NCBI GenBank assembly: GCA_028280605.1
Contig: JANQLL010000003.1
Location: forward strand, 1 to 48,734
Length of the DNA: 48,734 nucleotides
Reading direction: 5' to 3'
Source of the DNA: Candidatus Gastranaerophilales bacterium
Lineage (GTDB): Bacteria > Cyanobacteriota > Vampirovibrionia > Gastranaerophilales > JANQFW01
Part shown: positions 28,300 through 38,817 of the stretch, one piece after another
How positions within the stretch are numbered: position 1 is the first letter of the stretch
How the letters are laid out: each line of letters begins with the position of its first letter
Translations under genes and position numbers: made by a program
Notes under the pieces: model-generated
Seen by the model: the letters and a program-made list of their open reading frames with translations, nothing else
The model's database searches: none
What the model was told of the DNA's origin: nothing

Positions 28300-28950
28300 A
28301 TGGCTGACATTTACGATTACTTAAAACTTAATAAAGATGTAGAATTAAGATTTACAAGTGAAAAAGGCGATTATATCTCACTTAATAGCAAAATACAAAT
28401 CCTAGGCGAAAACAAAATTCTAATTGAGCCACCAGAATTTAATAGCAAGCCTTACAAATTGAACGATGGGACAAATCTAGATGTCATAATATATACAGGC
28501 GAAGGTATGTATATAGGCGGCAGTAGTGTTATATCTAAAGAATTGGGTACTATATCTGGAGTATGGATAAATTACCCACTTAACAGCAGATATATACAAA
28601 GACGTGAATATCTTCGAATAGCTATCGACATAGAAATTGAATTAATTATTTATTTAGATAAAAATAAACATCAAAAAGAAATTTTAACACTTAGGACAAA
28701 CGACCTGAGCGGAAGAGGACTAAGTTTTACAACTGATAGCTTTTTAAGTGACTACTATGATATAGAATGTTCCTTTAATATTCCTGATGAGATTGCTACA
28801 CGAATATCCACAAGATGTGAACATATTTATAGTAAAAAAATTCATAATAAAACCAAATACTTGAATGCTCTTGCTTTTATCGATATGGACAAGGATAACG
28901 TTGATAGAGTAGTCAAATTTTGCTTTAAAAAACATTTAGAACAAAGGTAA
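28300..28950 (+). CDS. PilZ-domain c-di-GMP receptor (YcgR-like), 216 aa
   Basis: N-terminal YcgR-N-like beta barrel (1-100), then a PilZ domain with the two c-di-GMP-binding motifs: RREYLR (RxxxR, about 107-112) and NDLSGRG (DxSxxG, about 137-143). Such proteins modulate flagella, pili or polysaccharide export when c-di-GMP rises. Likely an output for the diguanylate cyclase at 10886. Co-transcribed with the RHH gene. Confidence 0.9.
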   Translation: MADIYDYLKLNKDVELRFTSEKGDYISLNSKIQILGENKILIEPPEFNSKPYKLNDGTNLDVIIYTGEGMYIGGSSVISKELGTISGVWINYPLNSRYIQRREYLRIAIDIEIELIIYLDKNKHQKEILTLRTNDLSGRGLSFTTDSFLSDYYDIECSFNIPDEIATRISTRCEHIYSKKIHNKTKYLNALAFIDMDKDNVDRVVKFCFKKHLEQR

Positions 28951-28969
28951 TATAAATAAACTATTTTCA

Positions 28970-29021
28970 ACAAATATAAATGACTGTCTCAATAAGAAAA
29001 AGACAGCCAATTTATATTTGT
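28970..29021. terminator. Long bidirectional terminator between PilZ and rplR
   Basis: About 19 bp of pairing between 28970-28989 and 29001-29021 with one mismatch and one bulge; core CTGTCT/AGACAG. It marks the 3' ends of both the PilZ transcript and the truncated spc cluster. Confidence 0.75.
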
Positions 29022-29035
29022 TTATTTTCATTATT

Positions 29036-29404
29036 TTAAAATACCAATCCGCCTTCTCTTGCAGCGTCTGCTAATGCGGCAACTCTACCATGGTAAATGT
29101 AACCACCTCTATCAAATACAATAGAGTTAATTCCTGCATTTTTTGATCTTTCAGCAATTAATTTACCAATTTCTTTAGCTGCTTCGATATTTCCACAATT
29201 TTGATATTTTGATCTTAAGTCTGGTTCAACTGTGCCAGCAAACGCTAAAGTAACACCTTTAGTATCATCAATTACCTGCGCATAAATATGTTTATTACTT
29301 TTATGTACTGATAATCGTGGCTTTTCAGCTGTGCCAGAAATTTTTACTCTTATACGTCTGTGCTTTTTAGCGACAGAATCTTTCTTATTTTTTTTCTTAA
29401 TCAT
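29036..29404 (-). CDS. rplR: Ribosomal protein L18, 122 aa
   Basis: 5S rRNA-binding protein. Signatures [19 protein letters not shown] and [20 protein letters not shown]. This is the last gene of the cluster; normally rpsE, rpmD, rplO and secY follow, but here a terminator and a convergent gene do. Overlaps nothing; 16 nt after rplF. Confidence 0.97.
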   Translation of the reverse strand: MIKKKNKKDSVAKKHRRIRVKISGTAEKPRLSVHKSNKHIYAQVIDDTKGVTLAFAGTVEPDLRSKYQNCGNIEAAKEIGKLIAERSKNAGINSIVFDRGGYIYHGRVAALADAAREGGLVF

Positions 29405-29420
29405 ATTGATTCACCTAAGC

Positions 29421-29957
29421 TTACTTACCAGTCTTACCAGCTTTTTTACGTATATACTCACCGGCATATCTGATACCTTTACCTTTATAAACTTCCGGAG
29501 GTCTTTTGGATCTTATGAAAGCAGCCATATCACCTACCGACTGTTTACACGCACCTTTGACAGTAACCTTGTTATTACCTTCAACAACAATATCAATTCC
29601 ATCTGGTGGAACTATTTCTACAGGATGACTATAGCCAAGAGCAAGAACTAGTTTATTACCGTCTTTCTGTGCTCTATAACCTACACCATGTATTTCTAGG
29701 TCTTTTGAAAATCCTTTGCTAACACCAGTAACAAGATTATTAACTAATGTTCTGCTCAAACCATGAAGAGCTCTTGTCTTTCTTTCTTCATTTGCTCTTT
29801 CCAGGACTACAAGATTTCCTTCTTTTTTTATAACTATTTCAGGTCTTAAAGAAACACTTAATGTTCCTAAAGATCCTTTTGCTGTTACCAAATTTCCTTC
29901 AATCGTAACATCAACTTTATCAGGTATTTCAACAGGTGTTTTACCAATTCTGGACAT
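29421..29957 (-). CDS. rplF: Ribosomal protein L6, 178 aa
   Basis: Two-domain L6 near the factor-binding centre. MSRIGKTPVEIPDKVDVTI at the start and RPPEVYKGKGIRYAGE at the end are diagnostic. Full length, 18 nt after rpsH. Confidence 0.97.
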   Translation of the reverse strand: MSRIGKTPVEIPDKVDVTIEGNLVTAKGSLGTLSVSLRPEIVIKKEGNLVVLERANEERKTRALHGLSRTLVNNLVTGVSKGFSKDLEIHGVGYRAQKDGNKLVLALGYSHPVEIVPPDGIDIVVEGNNKVTVKGACKQSVGDMAAFIRSKRPPEVYKGKGIRYAGEYIRKKAGKTGK

Positions 29958-29975
29958 TTCAATTAATCTCCGTGT

Positions 29976-30371
29976 TTACCACACATAACAAAGTATTTCA
30001 CCACCGATATTTTTTTGTCTTGCTTTTCTATCGGGTAATAATCCTTCGCTTGTACTTACTATTGCTATTCCTAAGCCTCCAAAGACTCTTGGTAAATTTT
30101 TAGCTTTACTATAAATTCTGAGTCCAGGCTTACTAATACGACGTAGATTTGATATTACTGGCTTCTTATCTTCACCGTATTTTAAGACTACACTTATCAT
30201 TTTAAATTTTTCATTATCTAAAACTTTATAATCAACAATATAGCCTTCATTTTTTAATAATTCAGCCAATTTAACTTTTAATTTTGAATAAGGTATTTTT
30301 ACTTCAGCATGCTTAACTATGTTAGCATTTCTGAGTCTTGTAAGCATATCTGCTATTGGATCTGTATTCAT
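29976..30371 (-). CDS. rpsH: Ribosomal protein S8, 131 aa
   Basis: Binds the 16S central domain. [13 protein letters not shown] at the start and [20 protein letters not shown] near the end are typical. In many bacteria S8 represses the spc operon; I could not define such a site here. Confidence 0.97.
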   Translation of the reverse strand: MNTDPIADMLTRLRNANIVKHAEVKIPYSKLKVKLAELLKNEGYIVDYKVLDNEKFKMISVVLKYGEDKKPVISNLRRISKPGLRIYSKAKNLPRVFGGLGIAIVSTSEGLLPDRKARQKNIGGEILCYVW

Positions 30372-30401
30372 TATTTTATTTCCCCTTAAATTAGGAACAA
30401 T

Positions 30402-30608
30402 TTACCAACTTGATTTTGTCACACCAGGTAATAATCCTTGATGAGCCATAATCCTCAGATGAACTCTGCAAAGACCAAAATCTCTATGATAACCTCTTGG
30501 TCTACCACAAATACTACATCTGTTACGTAATCTCACTTTTGGATATTTACCTTTTGCAGCCAATTCTTGCCTTTGTTTTTCTTTTGCAATCATTGATTTT
30601 TTGGCCAC
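30402..30608 (-). CDS. rpsN: Ribosomal protein S14, zinc-type variant, 68 aa
   Basis: Short zinc-binding S14 with C31-x2-C34 and C47-x2-H50 ([20 protein letters not shown]). The usual fourth Cys is His, giving a CCCH set, and the N-terminus is about seven residues longer than standard 61-residue forms. The [11 protein letters not shown] ending is typical. Lies between rplE and rpsH as expected. Confidence 0.95.
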   Translation of the reverse strand: MAKKSMIAKEKQRQELAAKGKYPKVRLRNRCSICGRPRGYHRDFGLCRVHLRIMAHQGLLPGVTKSSW

Positions 30609-30640
30609 GATATATTCTCCTTAAATATTTTTTGTTGACA

Positions 30641-31192
30641 TTAATTTTTCTTAAAAGGCATTCCTAGCTCTTCAAGCAATGCCAAAGCTTCTTCATCAGT
30701 ATTAGCAGTTGTAACGATTGTTATATTCATACCTAATGTATGATCTATTTCATCATATTTAATTTCTGGGAATAGTAGCTGATCATTAATACCTAATGAG
30801 TAGTTCCCTCTACCATCAAAACTTTTTCTACTAACACCACGAAAATCCCTGATTCTAGGCAAAGCAACACATAATAACTTTTGTAAGAAATGATACATTT
30901 TATCACCTCTAAGAGTAACCAGCGCCCCAATAGACATACCTTGTCTTAATTTGTATGTAGCTATTGATTTTTTTGCTTTAGTTACTACTGGCGCTTGCCC
31001 AGCTATTTTTGTTAAATCTCTTATAGCAGAGTCTAAAATTTTGCTGTTTTGCACAGCTTGCCCAAGTCCCATATTGATGACTATTTTAACAACTTCTGGT
31101 ACCTGGTGATTATTCTTATATCCAAATTTTTCTTTTAATTTAGATTTAGTTTCTTCACGATATCTTTCTTTTAGTTTTTTTGTTATTGACAT
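30641..31192 (-). CDS. rplE: Ribosomal protein L5, 183 aa
   Basis: 5S rRNA-binding L5: [38 protein letters not shown] and [19 protein letters not shown]. Full length. Confidence 0.97.
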   Translation of the reverse strand: MSITKKLKERYREETKSKLKEKFGYKNNHQVPEVVKIVINMGLGQAVQNSKILDSAIRDLTKIAGQAPVVTKAKKSIATYKLRQGMSIGALVTLRGDKMYHFLQKLLCVALPRIRDFRGVSRKSFDGRGNYSLGINDQLLFPEIKYDEIDHTLGMNITIVTTANTDEEALALLEELGMPFKKN

Positions 31193-31203
31193 TTTTTTAT
31201 CCC

Positions 31204-31551
31204 CTAAATATCAATTTGTTCACCACATTTTTTACAGACTCTTGTTTTTTGTCCATCTTCAATAATTTCATGTCTGATCCTTGTCGGTTTTTCACATTTA
31301 GGGCAACATAACATTACTTTGGATGACCTAATTGGAGCTTCATACTTAATTAAGCCGCCACGGACATTCCTCATCGGGTTTGGTTTCATTGCTTTTGTAA
31401 TAAAATTTACACCTTCAACAACGACCCTACCAAGTTTTGTGTCTACTGTTTTTATATTGCCGATTTTGGATTTATCTTTACCACTAATTACTATTACTCT
31501 ATCGCCTGTTTTTACGTGTAATTTATATTTTTTCTTCTTAGTCTTAATCAT
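31204..31551 (-). CDS. rplX: Ribosomal protein L24, 115 aa
   Basis: KOW motif [20 protein letters not shown] near residues 16-35, then a C-terminal zinc-ribbon-like pair CPKC...CKKC. Eleven nt before rplE. Confidence 0.97.
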   Translation of the reverse strand: MIKTKKKKYKLHVKTGDRVIVISGKDKSKIGNIKTVDTKLGRVVVEGVNFITKAMKPNPMRNVRGGLIKYEAPIRSSKVMLCCPKCEKPTRIRHEIIEDGQKTRVCKKCGEQIDI

Positions 31552-31564
31552 TATTAGCTATCTC

Positions 31565-31933
31565 CTAAATTACTTCTGGTGCTAGAGATACAATTTTCAT
31601 ATAATTTTTATCTCTTAATTCACGTGCAACAGGCCCGAATACACGTGTACCAACCGGATTACCTTCTTTATTAATAATAACTGCAGCATTATCATCAAAT
31701 CTAATTTTTGACCCATCTGCACGAGTTTTTGTAGCTTTGACTCGAACAATTACAGCTATAACAACATCAGATTTTTTAACTGGCATGTTTGGTGCTGCGT
31801 CTTTAACAGTTGCAACAATGACATCACCAAGCCCTGCATAGGTTTTATTCGAGCTTCCTAATACACGAATACAAAGCAATTGTTTTGCACCTGTATTATC
31901 AGCAACGTTTAATCTTGTTTCTTGTTGAATCAT
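31565..31933 (-). CDS. rplN: Ribosomal protein L14, 122 aa
   Basis: Signatures [20 protein letters not shown] and [10 protein letters not shown]; usual 122 residues. Between rpsQ and rplX. Confidence 0.98.
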   Translation of the reverse strand: MIQQETRLNVADNTGAKQLLCIRVLGSSNKTYAGLGDVIVATVKDAAPNMPVKKSDVVIAVIVRVKATKTRADGSKIRFDDNAAVIINKEGNPVGTRVFGPVARELRDKNYMKIVSLAPEVI

Positions 31934-31944
31934 TACTATATCTC

Positions 31945-32190
31945 CTATGTAGCTTGCTTGAGAACTTCAGCTACAATCCATCTTTTTGTCTTACTAATAG
32001 GTCGAGATTCAATAAGTTTAACTTCATCACCATTATTACATGAACAATTTTGAGTATCAGCCATATAATGTTTAGTTGTTGCAATAATTTTCTTATACTT
32101 TGGGTGAGCTTTAAACTGAACTACCTCAACAACTGCGGTGTTAGCCATTTTTATACTAATTACTCGACCAACTTTTTCTTTTTTAGGCAT
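31945..32190 (-). CDS. rpsQ: Ribosomal protein S17, 81 aa
   Basis: OB-fold S17 with [17 protein letters not shown] and [18 protein letters not shown]. Normal length. Confidence 0.96.
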   Translation of the reverse strand: MPKKEKVGRVISIKMANTAVVEVVQFKAHPKYKKIIATTKHYMADTQNCSCNNGDEVKLIESRPISKTKRWIVAEVLKQAT

Positions 32191-32207
32191 GGCCTATTAC
32201 CTCTTCA

Positions 32208-32405
32208 TTATTGTTTATTTAACTGTTTTTCTCGTATTACTGTTTTTATTTGAGATATTTGTGTTCTTAACTTAGAAAGTTCCGCTGTATTTTCTAACTT
32301 ATATGTTGATTTACTAATTCTTAAGTCAAATAGCGATTTTTTTACGTTAAGAATTTCTTCATTAAGTTCTTCGATTGTACGCTCACGCATTTCACTTATT
32401 TTCAT
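32208..32405 (-). CDS. rpmC: Ribosomal protein L29, 65 aa
   Basis: Two-helix protein at the tunnel exit: MRERTIEELNEEILNVKKSL and LSKLRTQISQIKTVIREKQ. Correctly placed between rplP and rpsQ. Confidence 0.95.
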   Translation of the reverse strand: MKISEMRERTIEELNEEILNVKKSLFDLRISKSTYKLENTAELSKLRTQISQIKTVIREKQLNKQ

Positions 32406-32419
32406 TTATGACACCACCA

Positions 32420-32827
32420 TTATTGTTTTTCTACAATTTTTACCTTGATTGGAAGTTTCTGCGCAGCTAACTCTAGTGCATTTATAGCGGTTTCTCTGTC
32501 AACTCCACCTAATTCAAATAGAATTCGACCAGGCTTGACAACTACTACCCAATATTCAGGGTTACCTTTACCCTTACCCATACGGGTTTCAGCAGGCTTT
32601 GCTGTTACAGGCTTATCAGGAAATACTTTTATCCATATTTGACCGCCTCTTTTTGTAGCACGTGCAATTACACGTCTTGCTGCTTCTATTTGTCTACTAG
32701 TAATCCAAGCGGGTTCTAATGCCTGGATGCCAAATTCACCATAATGCAAAGTAGCGCCTCTGGTCTCGAGACCTGTCATTCTTCCTCTCATTTGTTTACG
32801 GTATTTGGTCTTTTTAGGCATTAACAT
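32420..32827 (-). CDS. rplP: Ribosomal protein L16, 135 aa
   Basis: [19 protein letters not shown] start and RIRMGKGKG-like segment ([20 protein letters not shown]). Binds near the A-site tRNA elbow. Standard length. Confidence 0.97.
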   Translation of the reverse strand: MLMPKKTKYRKQMRGRMTGLETRGATLHYGEFGIQALEPAWITSRQIEAARRVIARATKRGGQIWIKVFPDKPVTAKPAETRMGKGKGNPEYWVVVVKPGRILFELGGVDRETAINALELAAQKLPIKVKIVEKQ

Positions 32828-32858
32828 AATTAATTACTCCTAATTATATTATTATTCA

Positions 32859-33674
32859 TTATTCATTTTCAGATTGAGGTTCTTTTACTTGACTTTGCTC
32901 ATTTCGCTGTTGCTGACTTCCGCCGCCACCATGTCTTTGACCTTGTCTTTGGCCCTGTTTTCCGCCGCCACGTCCTCTTTTTCTTTGAGGTCTCCCTGCG
33001 CCATGTTCACTTGTTTTAACTTTTATGTTCATGTCAGCAGTTTCACCAGGTAGTATTTCACCTTTAAAGATCCATACTTTAACGCCTATAATGCCAAATA
33101 CAGTATCAGCTTCCGCAACACCATAATCTATATCAGCTCTCAATGTTTGCAAAGGTATTCTTCCTTCCTTTGCCCATTCGGTACGCGCAATTTCTGCACC
33201 ACCAAGCCTGCCTGATATTGCAACTTTTATACCCTGAATACCAGAACGCATTGAACGCTGAATAGCTTGTTTCATTGCTCTTCTAAAAACTACACGTTTT
33301 TCAAGTTGTAGAGCTATAGACTCTGCAACCAGTTGAGCATCAGCATCAATTCTTGCTACTTCTAAAACATCAATTTGTACACGTTTCTCGGTCATTTTGC
33401 TTAATTCTTTTCTAAGCTCATCAATTCCTTGACCACTTCTACCGACAACTATACCTGGTTTTGCTGTTATAATAGTTATATTTGTTTGCTGAGCTTTTCT
33501 TTTTATTATAATTTTGCTTATACCAGCACTGTATAATTTTTTCTTTATATGTTTTCTTATTCTGTAATCTTCCGCAATAATTGCTGGCATAGTTCTTTTT
33601 GATCCAAAGCAAGTACTGAGGGTATCTTTTGTTATTCCAACTCTGAGTCCTATTGGATGAACTTTTTGTCCCAA
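32859..33674 (-). CDS. rpsC: Ribosomal protein S3 with Arg/Gly/Gln-rich tail, 271 aa
   Basis: KH domain ([20 protein letters not shown]) and the conserved [20 protein letters not shown]. After about residue 218 it carries a roughly 50-residue low-complexity tail rich in Arg, Gly and Gln, longer than in many bacteria; tails of this sort usually contact RNA. Overlaps no neighbour. Confidence 0.97.
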   Translation of the reverse strand: MGQKVHPIGLRVGITKDTLSTCFGSKRTMPAIIAEDYRIRKHIKKKLYSAGISKIIIKRKAQQTNITIITAKPGIVVGRSGQGIDELRKELSKMTEKRVQIDVLEVARIDADAQLVAESIALQLEKRVVFRRAMKQAIQRSMRSGIQGIKVAISGRLGGAEIARTEWAKEGRIPLQTLRADIDYGVAEADTVFGIIGVKVWIFKGEILPGETADMNIKVKTSEHGAGRPQRKRGRGGGKQGQRQGQRHGGGGSQQQRNEQSQVKEPQSENE

Positions 33675-33686
33675 GGTTCAAGTCTC

Positions 33687-34043
33687 CTATTTAGCTTTGT
33701 TAAGTAATTTTTTATCAACGCTTACTTTTATAGTTAAATGAGATGTACGTTTTGTCCTTCTATACACACGACCTTGGGCCCTTGGTTTAGCTCTCTTGTA
33801 GGTGGGACCTTCATCGGCATATACTTCAGTTAAAACTAGTCCTTCAGAAGAAACACCCCATTTTTCTGCTGCATTAGCAACTGCACAGATTAAGTTTTTT
33901 TCAACTATTCTTGCTGCAAAATAAGGCATAAATCTGAGTATATTTATTGCTTCGTCAACGCTTTTACCGCGTACTTCATTTATTACCCTGCGCATTTTAC
34001 GTGCAGTCATTCTAATATATTTTTGTTTAGCTTGAGCTTCCAT
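33687..34043 (-). CDS. rplV: Ribosomal protein L22, 118 aa
   Basis: Conserved IRMTARKMRRVINEVRGKSV and PRAQGRVYRRTKRTSHLTI. The open frame reaches 34139, but that would overlap rpsS by 68 nt. ATG 34043 (MEAQAKQKYIRM) with a GAGGAAAG ribosome-binding site gives the usual length. Confidence 0.95.
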   Translation of the reverse strand: MEAQAKQKYIRMTARKMRRVINEVRGKSVDEAINILRFMPYFAARIVEKNLICAVANAAEKWGVSSEGLVLTEVYADEGPTYKRAKPRAQGRVYRRTKRTSHLTIKVSVDKKLLNKAK

Positions 34044-34071
34044 TTTAAGCTTTCCTCTTTGTATTTGAAGT

Positions 34072-34353
34072 TTATCTTCTCTTTGCAGTTTTATCAGATC
34101 CAGCATGACCTCTGAAATATCTTGTTGGTGCAAATTCACCTAATTTATGTCCGATCATCTGTTCTGTTACGTACACAGGTACGTGTGTTTTTCCATTATG
34201 TACAGCTATTGTATGTCCAAGCATCGCTGGTATTATCATAGATGCTCTAGACCATGTTTTTATAACTTTTTTTTGATTACTTTCATTTAATTCTTCAACT
34301 TTTTCAAGCAATGCTTCTTGTACATAAGGTCCTTTTTTTAATGAACGAGCCAT
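34072..34353 (-). CDS. rpsS: Ribosomal protein S19, 93 aa
   Basis: [40 protein letters not shown], and C-terminal [20 protein letters not shown]. Normal size. Confidence 0.98.
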   Translation of the reverse strand: MARSLKKGPYVQEALLEKVEELNESNQKKVIKTWSRASMIIPAMLGHTIAVHNGKTHVPVYVTEQMIGHKLGEFAPTRYFRGHAGSDKTAKRR

Positions 34354-34367
34354 TGGCTAATTTCTCC

Positions 34368-35189
34368 TTACTTACGTTTTCTGACAATGTACTTATCAGA
34401 TTGTTTACGCTTTCTAGTGGTAGCTCCAAGCGCTGGTTTACCCCAAGGAGTTTGAGGCTGTCCACCTATAGGTGATTTTCCTTCACCACCACCATGCGGG
34501 TGATCAACTGGGTTCATAACAACACCTCTCACGGTAGGTTTTTTGCCTAACCAACGATTTCTACCAGCTTTACCTATTTTCATATTTTTATGATCAATAT
34601 TGCCTAAAGTACCAATGGTAGCGTAGCATCTTTTATGAATCATTCTCATTTCTGAACTTGGCAATTTAAGGGTTACATAGTCACCTTCTTTTGCCATAAC
34701 CTGAGCTGATCCACCAGCACTACGAACAATTTGACCACCTTTACCCGGCTTTAGTTCAATATTGTGAACCAAAGTACCAAGAGGTATATTTTCTAATGGT
34801 AAAGCATTACCAACATTAATTTCACTTTCAGGACCACTAGTTATTACATCACCAACTTTTAAGTTTACTGGTGTTAATATATATCTTTTCTCGCCATCTT
34901 TATAAAAAATAAGCGATATTCTTACATTTCTGTTTGGATCATATTCAACTGACTTAACAGTTCCAGGTACGCCTAACTTATTTCTTTTAAAGTCAATTTG
35001 ACGATATGATCTTTTATGACCACAACCTTTATGACGGCAGGTTATTCTACCTGTATTATTTCTTCCGGCGTGATTTTTTTTATGTTTAACTAAGGATTTT
35101 TCTGGCTTATCTGTTGTAATTTCAGAAAAATCCATCACTGACATTTCTCTTTGGCCGGGAGATGTTGGATTTTTTTTACGTAAAGCCAT
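34368..35189 (-). CDS. rplB: Ribosomal protein L2, 273 aa
   Basis: Core 50S protein by the peptidyl-transferase centre; the conserved His region [20 protein letters not shown] and [15 protein letters not shown] end are present. Its ribosome-binding site lies inside the end of rplW, two bases upstream. Confidence 0.98.
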   Translation of the reverse strand: MALRKKNPTSPGQREMSVMDFSEITTDKPEKSLVKHKKNHAGRNNTGRITCRHKGCGHKRSYRQIDFKRNKLGVPGTVKSVEYDPNRNVRISLIFYKDGEKRYILTPVNLKVGDVITSGPESEINVGNALPLENIPLGTLVHNIELKPGKGGQIVRSAGGSAQVMAKEGDYVTLKLPSSEMRMIHKRCYATIGTLGNIDHKNMKIGKAGRNRWLGKKPTVRGVVMNPVDHPHGGGEGKSPIGGQPQTPWGKPALGATTRKRKQSDKYIVRKRK

Positions 35190-35191
35190 TT

Positions 35192-35500
35192 TTATGCTCC
35201 TACTAATTCATCAATAGGCTCACCTTCTATAGTTACGATAGCCTTTTTACCTGACTGTGTTCGACCTATTACTTTACCACGTCTTTTTTCATGACTTGGT
35301 CTATAAACAGTCTGAACTTTTTTGGCTTTTCTGCCGGGGAATAAAAGCTCTATAGCTTTTTTAATTTCTACCTTTGTAGCGTCTTTAGCAACTTCAAAAG
35401 TATATTTATTTTGTTCATACATGCTTGTAGATTTTTCAGATATAAGAGGTGTTTTAATTATTTCATAGAGTCTTTCTGACTCTTTTTTTACTTTGCTCAT
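35192..35500 (-). CDS. rplW: Ribosomal protein L23, 102 aa
   Basis: [20 protein letters not shown] and [20 protein letters not shown] are typical. Start overlaps the rplD stop by 4 nt (ATGA coupling). Confidence 0.96.
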   Translation of the reverse strand: MSKVKKESERLYEIIKTPLISEKSTSMYEQNKYTFEVAKDATKVEIKKAIELLFPGRKAKKVQTVYRPSHEKRRGKVIGRTQSGKKAIVTIEGEPIDELVGA

Positions 35501-36132
35501 TTTTTCAACCTCTCTGTTATATCATTTACTGCTGACTCAGTTAATAGTAAACTATCAGCTTCTAAAATATCTTTAACATTTATATTAGAGGGCAAAATAA
35601 CTTTTACGTTAGGTAAATTTCTAGCTGAGAATTCTAAATTTTGATTCTCTGCTTGATTTAAGTCCGCAATAATTAAAATTTTGCCCTCTAAGACCAAACT
35701 ATTAAGAATTTTTACAAGTTCTTTTGTTTTTGGAAAAGTTAATTCAGAAAAATCTTTAATAACTTTAATTTGATTTTTTCTAGAAGAAAGAGCTGATCTC
35801 ATCGCAACTCTACGAGCATTACGAGGCATTGAAATGGAGAAATCTCTTGGCTTAGGGCCAAAAATGACACCACCACCGGCAAATAAAGGACTTCTTAAAC
35901 TTCCTGCACGAGCTCTACCAGTCCCTTTTTGCCTCCAAGGTTTTTTACCGCCACCTCTTACCTCTGAACGAGTTTTAGTGGATGCACTACCTATTCTGGC
36001 ATTACACAATTGTCTTCTTAATGCTAAGTGTAGAACATGAATATTTGGCTCTATACCAAATACGCTATCGTTAAGATCAATTTGACCAACTTCATTTCCA
36101 CTGCTGTTATGTATTACATACTGATTTGACAT
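35497..36132 (-). CDS. rplD: Ribosomal protein L4, 211 aa
   Basis: RGGGKKPWRQKGTGRARAGS loop that lines the exit tunnel is clear. Overlaps rplW by 4 nt. Confidence 0.97.
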   Translation of the reverse strand: MSNQYVIHNSSGNEVGQIDLNDSVFGIEPNIHVLHLALRRQLCNARIGSASTKTRSEVRGGGKKPWRQKGTGRARAGSLRSPLFAGGGVIFGPKPRDFSISMPRNARRVAMRSALSSRKNQIKVIKDFSELTFPKTKELVKILNSLVLEGKILIIADLNQAENQNLEFSARNLPNVKVILPSNINVKDILEADSLLLTESAVNDITERLKK

Positions 36133-36181
36133 AATTTTTGTTCCTCAAAGAAAAGTAACGTAGATAAGTAAAACTCAAGAA

Positions 36182-36835
36182 TTATTTTCTTTTATTGTAC
36201 TTATTCCACTCTGTTATTGATGGTTTTACAGTTACGAATTTACCTTCTGGTCCGGGTACAGAGCCTTTAACCAAAAGTATATTTTCATCTTGAATAATTT
36301 TTACCACTTTTAATTTTCTAACGGTAACATTTTCATTTCCCATGTTTCCTGGCATCATTCCACCTTTGTAAACTCTACCTGGGGTTGTACCTGCACCAAT
36401 TGACCCCATGCTTCTATGGAACTTAGATCCATGTGACATCGGGCCTCTACCTGCATTATATCTTTTTACTGTACCTTGAAATCCTTTACCGATTGATCTA
36501 CCAGTTACATCTACATTTTCACCTTCTTTTAAAATAGAAAGATCAATAGCTTGTCCTACCTCAAATTTTTGGTTTTCATCAACTCTAAATTCTTTGAGCT
36601 TTTTAAAAGCTGGCAAGTTTTTCTTTTCCAAATGCTTTAATTCAGGCTTATTCAACTTGTGTTTTTTACAAGCTAAATATCCAACCTGAACAGCATTATA
36701 ACCATCATTTTCTTTTGTTTTTACTTGTGTTACAGTTAATGGGTCAACTTTTATAACTGTTACTGGTATGACTAAACCTTCATCGTCATATACTTGGGTC
36801 ATCCCAAGTTTTTCACCAATCAATCCTAAAGTCAC
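36182..36835 (-). CDS. rplC: Ribosomal protein L3, 217 aa (GTG start)
   Basis: LGLIGEKLGMTQVYDDEG, then GKGFQGTVKRYNAGRGPMSH and GSIGAGTTPGRVYKGGMMPG. An upstream extension to 36895 is possible but its 20 residues are unlike L3. GTG 36835 has AGAGGA at proper spacing. Confidence 0.95.
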   Translation of the reverse strand: MTLGLIGEKLGMTQVYDDEGLVIPVTVIKVDPLTVTQVKTKENDGYNAVQVGYLACKKHKLNKPELKHLEKKNLPAFKKLKEFRVDENQKFEVGQAIDLSILKEGENVDVTGRSIGKGFQGTVKRYNAGRGPMSHGSKFHRSMGSIGAGTTPGRVYKGGMMPGNMGNENVTVRKLKVVKIIQDENILLVKGSVPGPEGKFVTVKPSITEWNKYNKRK

Positions 36836-36861
36836 TTTTTTGTCCTCTCTTATTGTGAGCG

Positions 36862-36881
36862 CTACGCAGAAGAGCACGTAG
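36862..36881 (-). promoter_or_regulatory. Hairpin in rpsJ-rplC spacer
   Basis: CTACG/CGTAG stem with a 10-nt loop on the minus strand, 27 bases before the rplC start in an 88-nt spacer. Possible translational or attenuation element; weak evidence. Confidence 0.3.
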
Positions 36882-36923
36882 ATCACATTTATCAACTAGC
36901 GTATATTCAGTTGTCAAGTTTTT

Positions 36924-37244
36924 TTAGAGCTTAACTTCTATATCTACTCCAGCCGGTAAATCTAACCTGCTTAGCTCTTCCGTTGTTTGGCGTGTTGGGT
37001 CAAGAATATCAATTATTCTCTTATGTGTTCTTGTTTCAAAATGTTCTCTAGATTTTTTATTAACGTGAGGTGATCTCAAAACGCAAAACACTTTGCGTTT
37101 AGTAGGAAGTGGAATTGGACCAGCAACTTTAGCATCGGTACGTTTTGCAGTTTCAACAATTTTATCAGCTGAACTGTCTATTAAACGATGATCGTATGCT
37201 TTTAAGCAAACTCTGATTCTATGTTTTTTTCGCTTGGTACTCAT
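36924..37244 (-). CDS. rpsJ: Ribosomal protein S10, 106 aa
   Basis: [40 protein letters not shown]. Also NusE in antitermination. Follows tuf by 125 nt, as in the cyanobacterial str cluster. Confidence 0.98.
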   Translation of the reverse strand: MSTKRKKHRIRVCLKAYDHRLIDSSADKIVETAKRTDAKVAGPIPLPTKRKVFCVLRSPHVNKKSREHFETRTHKRIIDILDPTRQTTEELSRLDLPAGVDIEVKL

Positions 37245-37369
37245 AATTCCACTTCGTTCCTTTTATTTTTTTATTTATTACTATTATTTTCTACTAAACT
37301 TAAATACTTTTCAATTTCATGATTTACTTTTTAAGACTTTAATTTAATTTTATATCAAAAGCTAATTAA

Positions 37370-38584
37370 TTATTCAATAATTTTGTCTACAACGCCAGCA
37401 CCTACTGTACGTCCACCTTCCCTAATCGCAAATCTCATTCCTTGTTCAATAGCGATTGGGCAAATTAATTCCACTTCCATAACAACATTGTCACCAGGCA
37501 TAACCATTTCTGTGCCTTCTGGTAATTTAATGTCACCGGTTACGTCAGTTGTTCTAATATAGAACTGAGGTCTGTAACCTGGGAAGAACGGAGTATGTCT
37601 ACCACCTTCTTCTTTGGTTAGTACGTAAACGTTAGCACTAAATTTGGTATGAGGCTTAATTGAACCAGGCTTAGCAAGTACTTGCCCTCTTTCAATGTCG
37701 TCTTTAGAGACACCTCTTAATAATGCGCCTACATTGTCACCGGCAATACCTTCGTCTAGCTGTTTTCTAAACATTTCAACACCGGTGACAACGGTTTTCT
37801 TTGTATCTTTTATACCAACAATTTCTACTTCTTCACCAACTTTTACAACGCCTCTTTCTACTCTACCAGTAGAAACAGTACCTCTACCTGTAATAGAGAA
37901 TACGTCCTCAACAGGCATTAAGAATGGTAAGTCTGTAGCTCTTTCTGGAGTTGGTACATATGCGTCAACTTCATCCATTAATTCCCAGATTTTGTCAACC
38001 CATTTATCGTGACCACGTTGTACACTTGGATTAGCTTGTAAAGCTTCTAAAGCTTTTAAGCCACTACCGTGTACTATAGGAATATTATCACCATCAAACT
38101 CATACGCGCTTAATAGCTCTCTTACTTCCATTTCTACTAATTCAATTAGTTCTTCATCGTCAACCATATCACATTTGTTGAGGAATACAACTAATTTTGG
38201 AACACCAACCTGACGAGCGAGAAGAATGTGCTCTCTGGTTTGTGGCATAGGTCCATCAGCCGCTGATACAACTAGAATAGCTCCGTCCATTTGAGCTGCA
38301 CCAGTAATCATGTTTTTAACGTAGTCAGCGTGACCTGGACAGTCTACGTGAGCATAGTGTCTATTTGGTGTTTCATACTCAACGTGAGCTGTAGAAATTG
38401 TAATCCCTCTTGCTCTTTCTTCAGGAGCAGCATCAATTTGATCAAAAGCTTTAGCTTCTGCGCTACCTGCTGCTGCAAGAGTAAAAGTAATAGCTGCTGT
38501 TAATGTTGTCTTACCATGGTCAACGTGTCCAATGGTTCCAACATTTACGTGTGGCTTTGTTCGTTCAAATTTTGCCCTAGCCAT
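37370..38584 (-). CDS. tuf: Elongation factor Tu, 404 aa
   Basis: Delivers aminoacyl-tRNA to the ribosome. G1 GHVDHGKT (19-26), G3 DCPGH (81-85), G4 NKCD (136-139). About ten residues longer than E. coli EF-Tu because of an insertion near 183-198 ([18 protein letters not shown]), as in cyanobacterial EF-Tu. Good AGGAG ribosome-binding site. Directly downstream of three tRNA genes, with rpsJ next; no fusA, rpsG or rpsL here. Confidence 0.98.
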   Translation of the reverse strand: MARAKFERTKPHVNVGTIGHVDHGKTTLTAAITFTLAAAGSAEAKAFDQIDAAPEERARGITISTAHVEYETPNRHYAHVDCPGHADYVKNMITGAAQMDGAILVVSAADGPMPQTREHILLARQVGVPKLVVFLNKCDMVDDEELIELVEMEVRELLSAYEFDGDNIPIVHGSGLKALEALQANPSVQRGHDKWVDKIWELMDEVDAYVPTPERATDLPFLMPVEDVFSITGRGTVSTGRVERGVVKVGEEVEIVGIKDTKKTVVTGVEMFRKQLDEGIAGDNVGALLRGVSKDDIERGQVLAKPGSIKPHTKFSANVYVLTKEEGGRHTPFFPGYRPQFYIRTTDVTGDIKLPEGTEMVMPGDNVVMEVELICPIAIEQGMRFAIREGGRTVGAGVVDKIIE

Positions 38585-38646
38585 TTTCGTTATTCTCCTC
38601 TTTTATCACTACAATAAAAAAATTTATATTAATTAAAATCATTACA

Positions 38647-38718
38647 AGCCCATGACGAGATTTGAACTCGTGACCTTTCCCTTACCAAGGGAATGCGCTG
38701 CCCCTGCGCCACATGGGC
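38647..38718 (-). tRNA. tRNA-Thr (anticodon GGT)
   Basis: Cloverleaf with acceptor GCCCATG/CATGGGC, D-arm GCGC/GCGC, anticodon loop TTGGTAA on stem TTCCC/GGGAA, T-arm ACGAG/CTCGT with TTCAAAT loop. CCA not encoded. 63 nt before tuf. Confidence 0.96.
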
Positions 38719-38727
38719 AAGTAAAAA

Positions 38728-38810
38728 TGGGTAGAGTTGGATTTGAACCAACGTAAGCTTACGCTAACGGATTTACAGTCCGTCTCCTTTAACCACTCGG
38801 ACACCTACCC
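38728..38810 (-). tRNA. tRNA-Tyr (anticodon GTA)
   Basis: Class II tRNA with long variable arm; acceptor GGGTAGG/TCTACCC, anticodon loop CTGTAAA on ACGGA/TCCGT, T-loop TTCAAAT. CCA not encoded. Confidence 0.96.
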
Positions 38811-38817
38811 ATTTTTT

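Noticed and set aside
28077..28950. Toxin-antitoxin pair
   Set aside because: The RHH protein is antitoxin-like but its partner is a PilZ protein, not a toxin.
34044..34139. Longer rplV frame
   Set aside because: Would overlap rpsS by 68 nt and adds residues not found in L22; ATG 34043 has a ribosome-binding site.
36836..36895. Longer rplC frame
   Set aside because: The 20 added residues are unlike L3 and span a leader hairpin; GTG 36835 has AGAGGA upstream.
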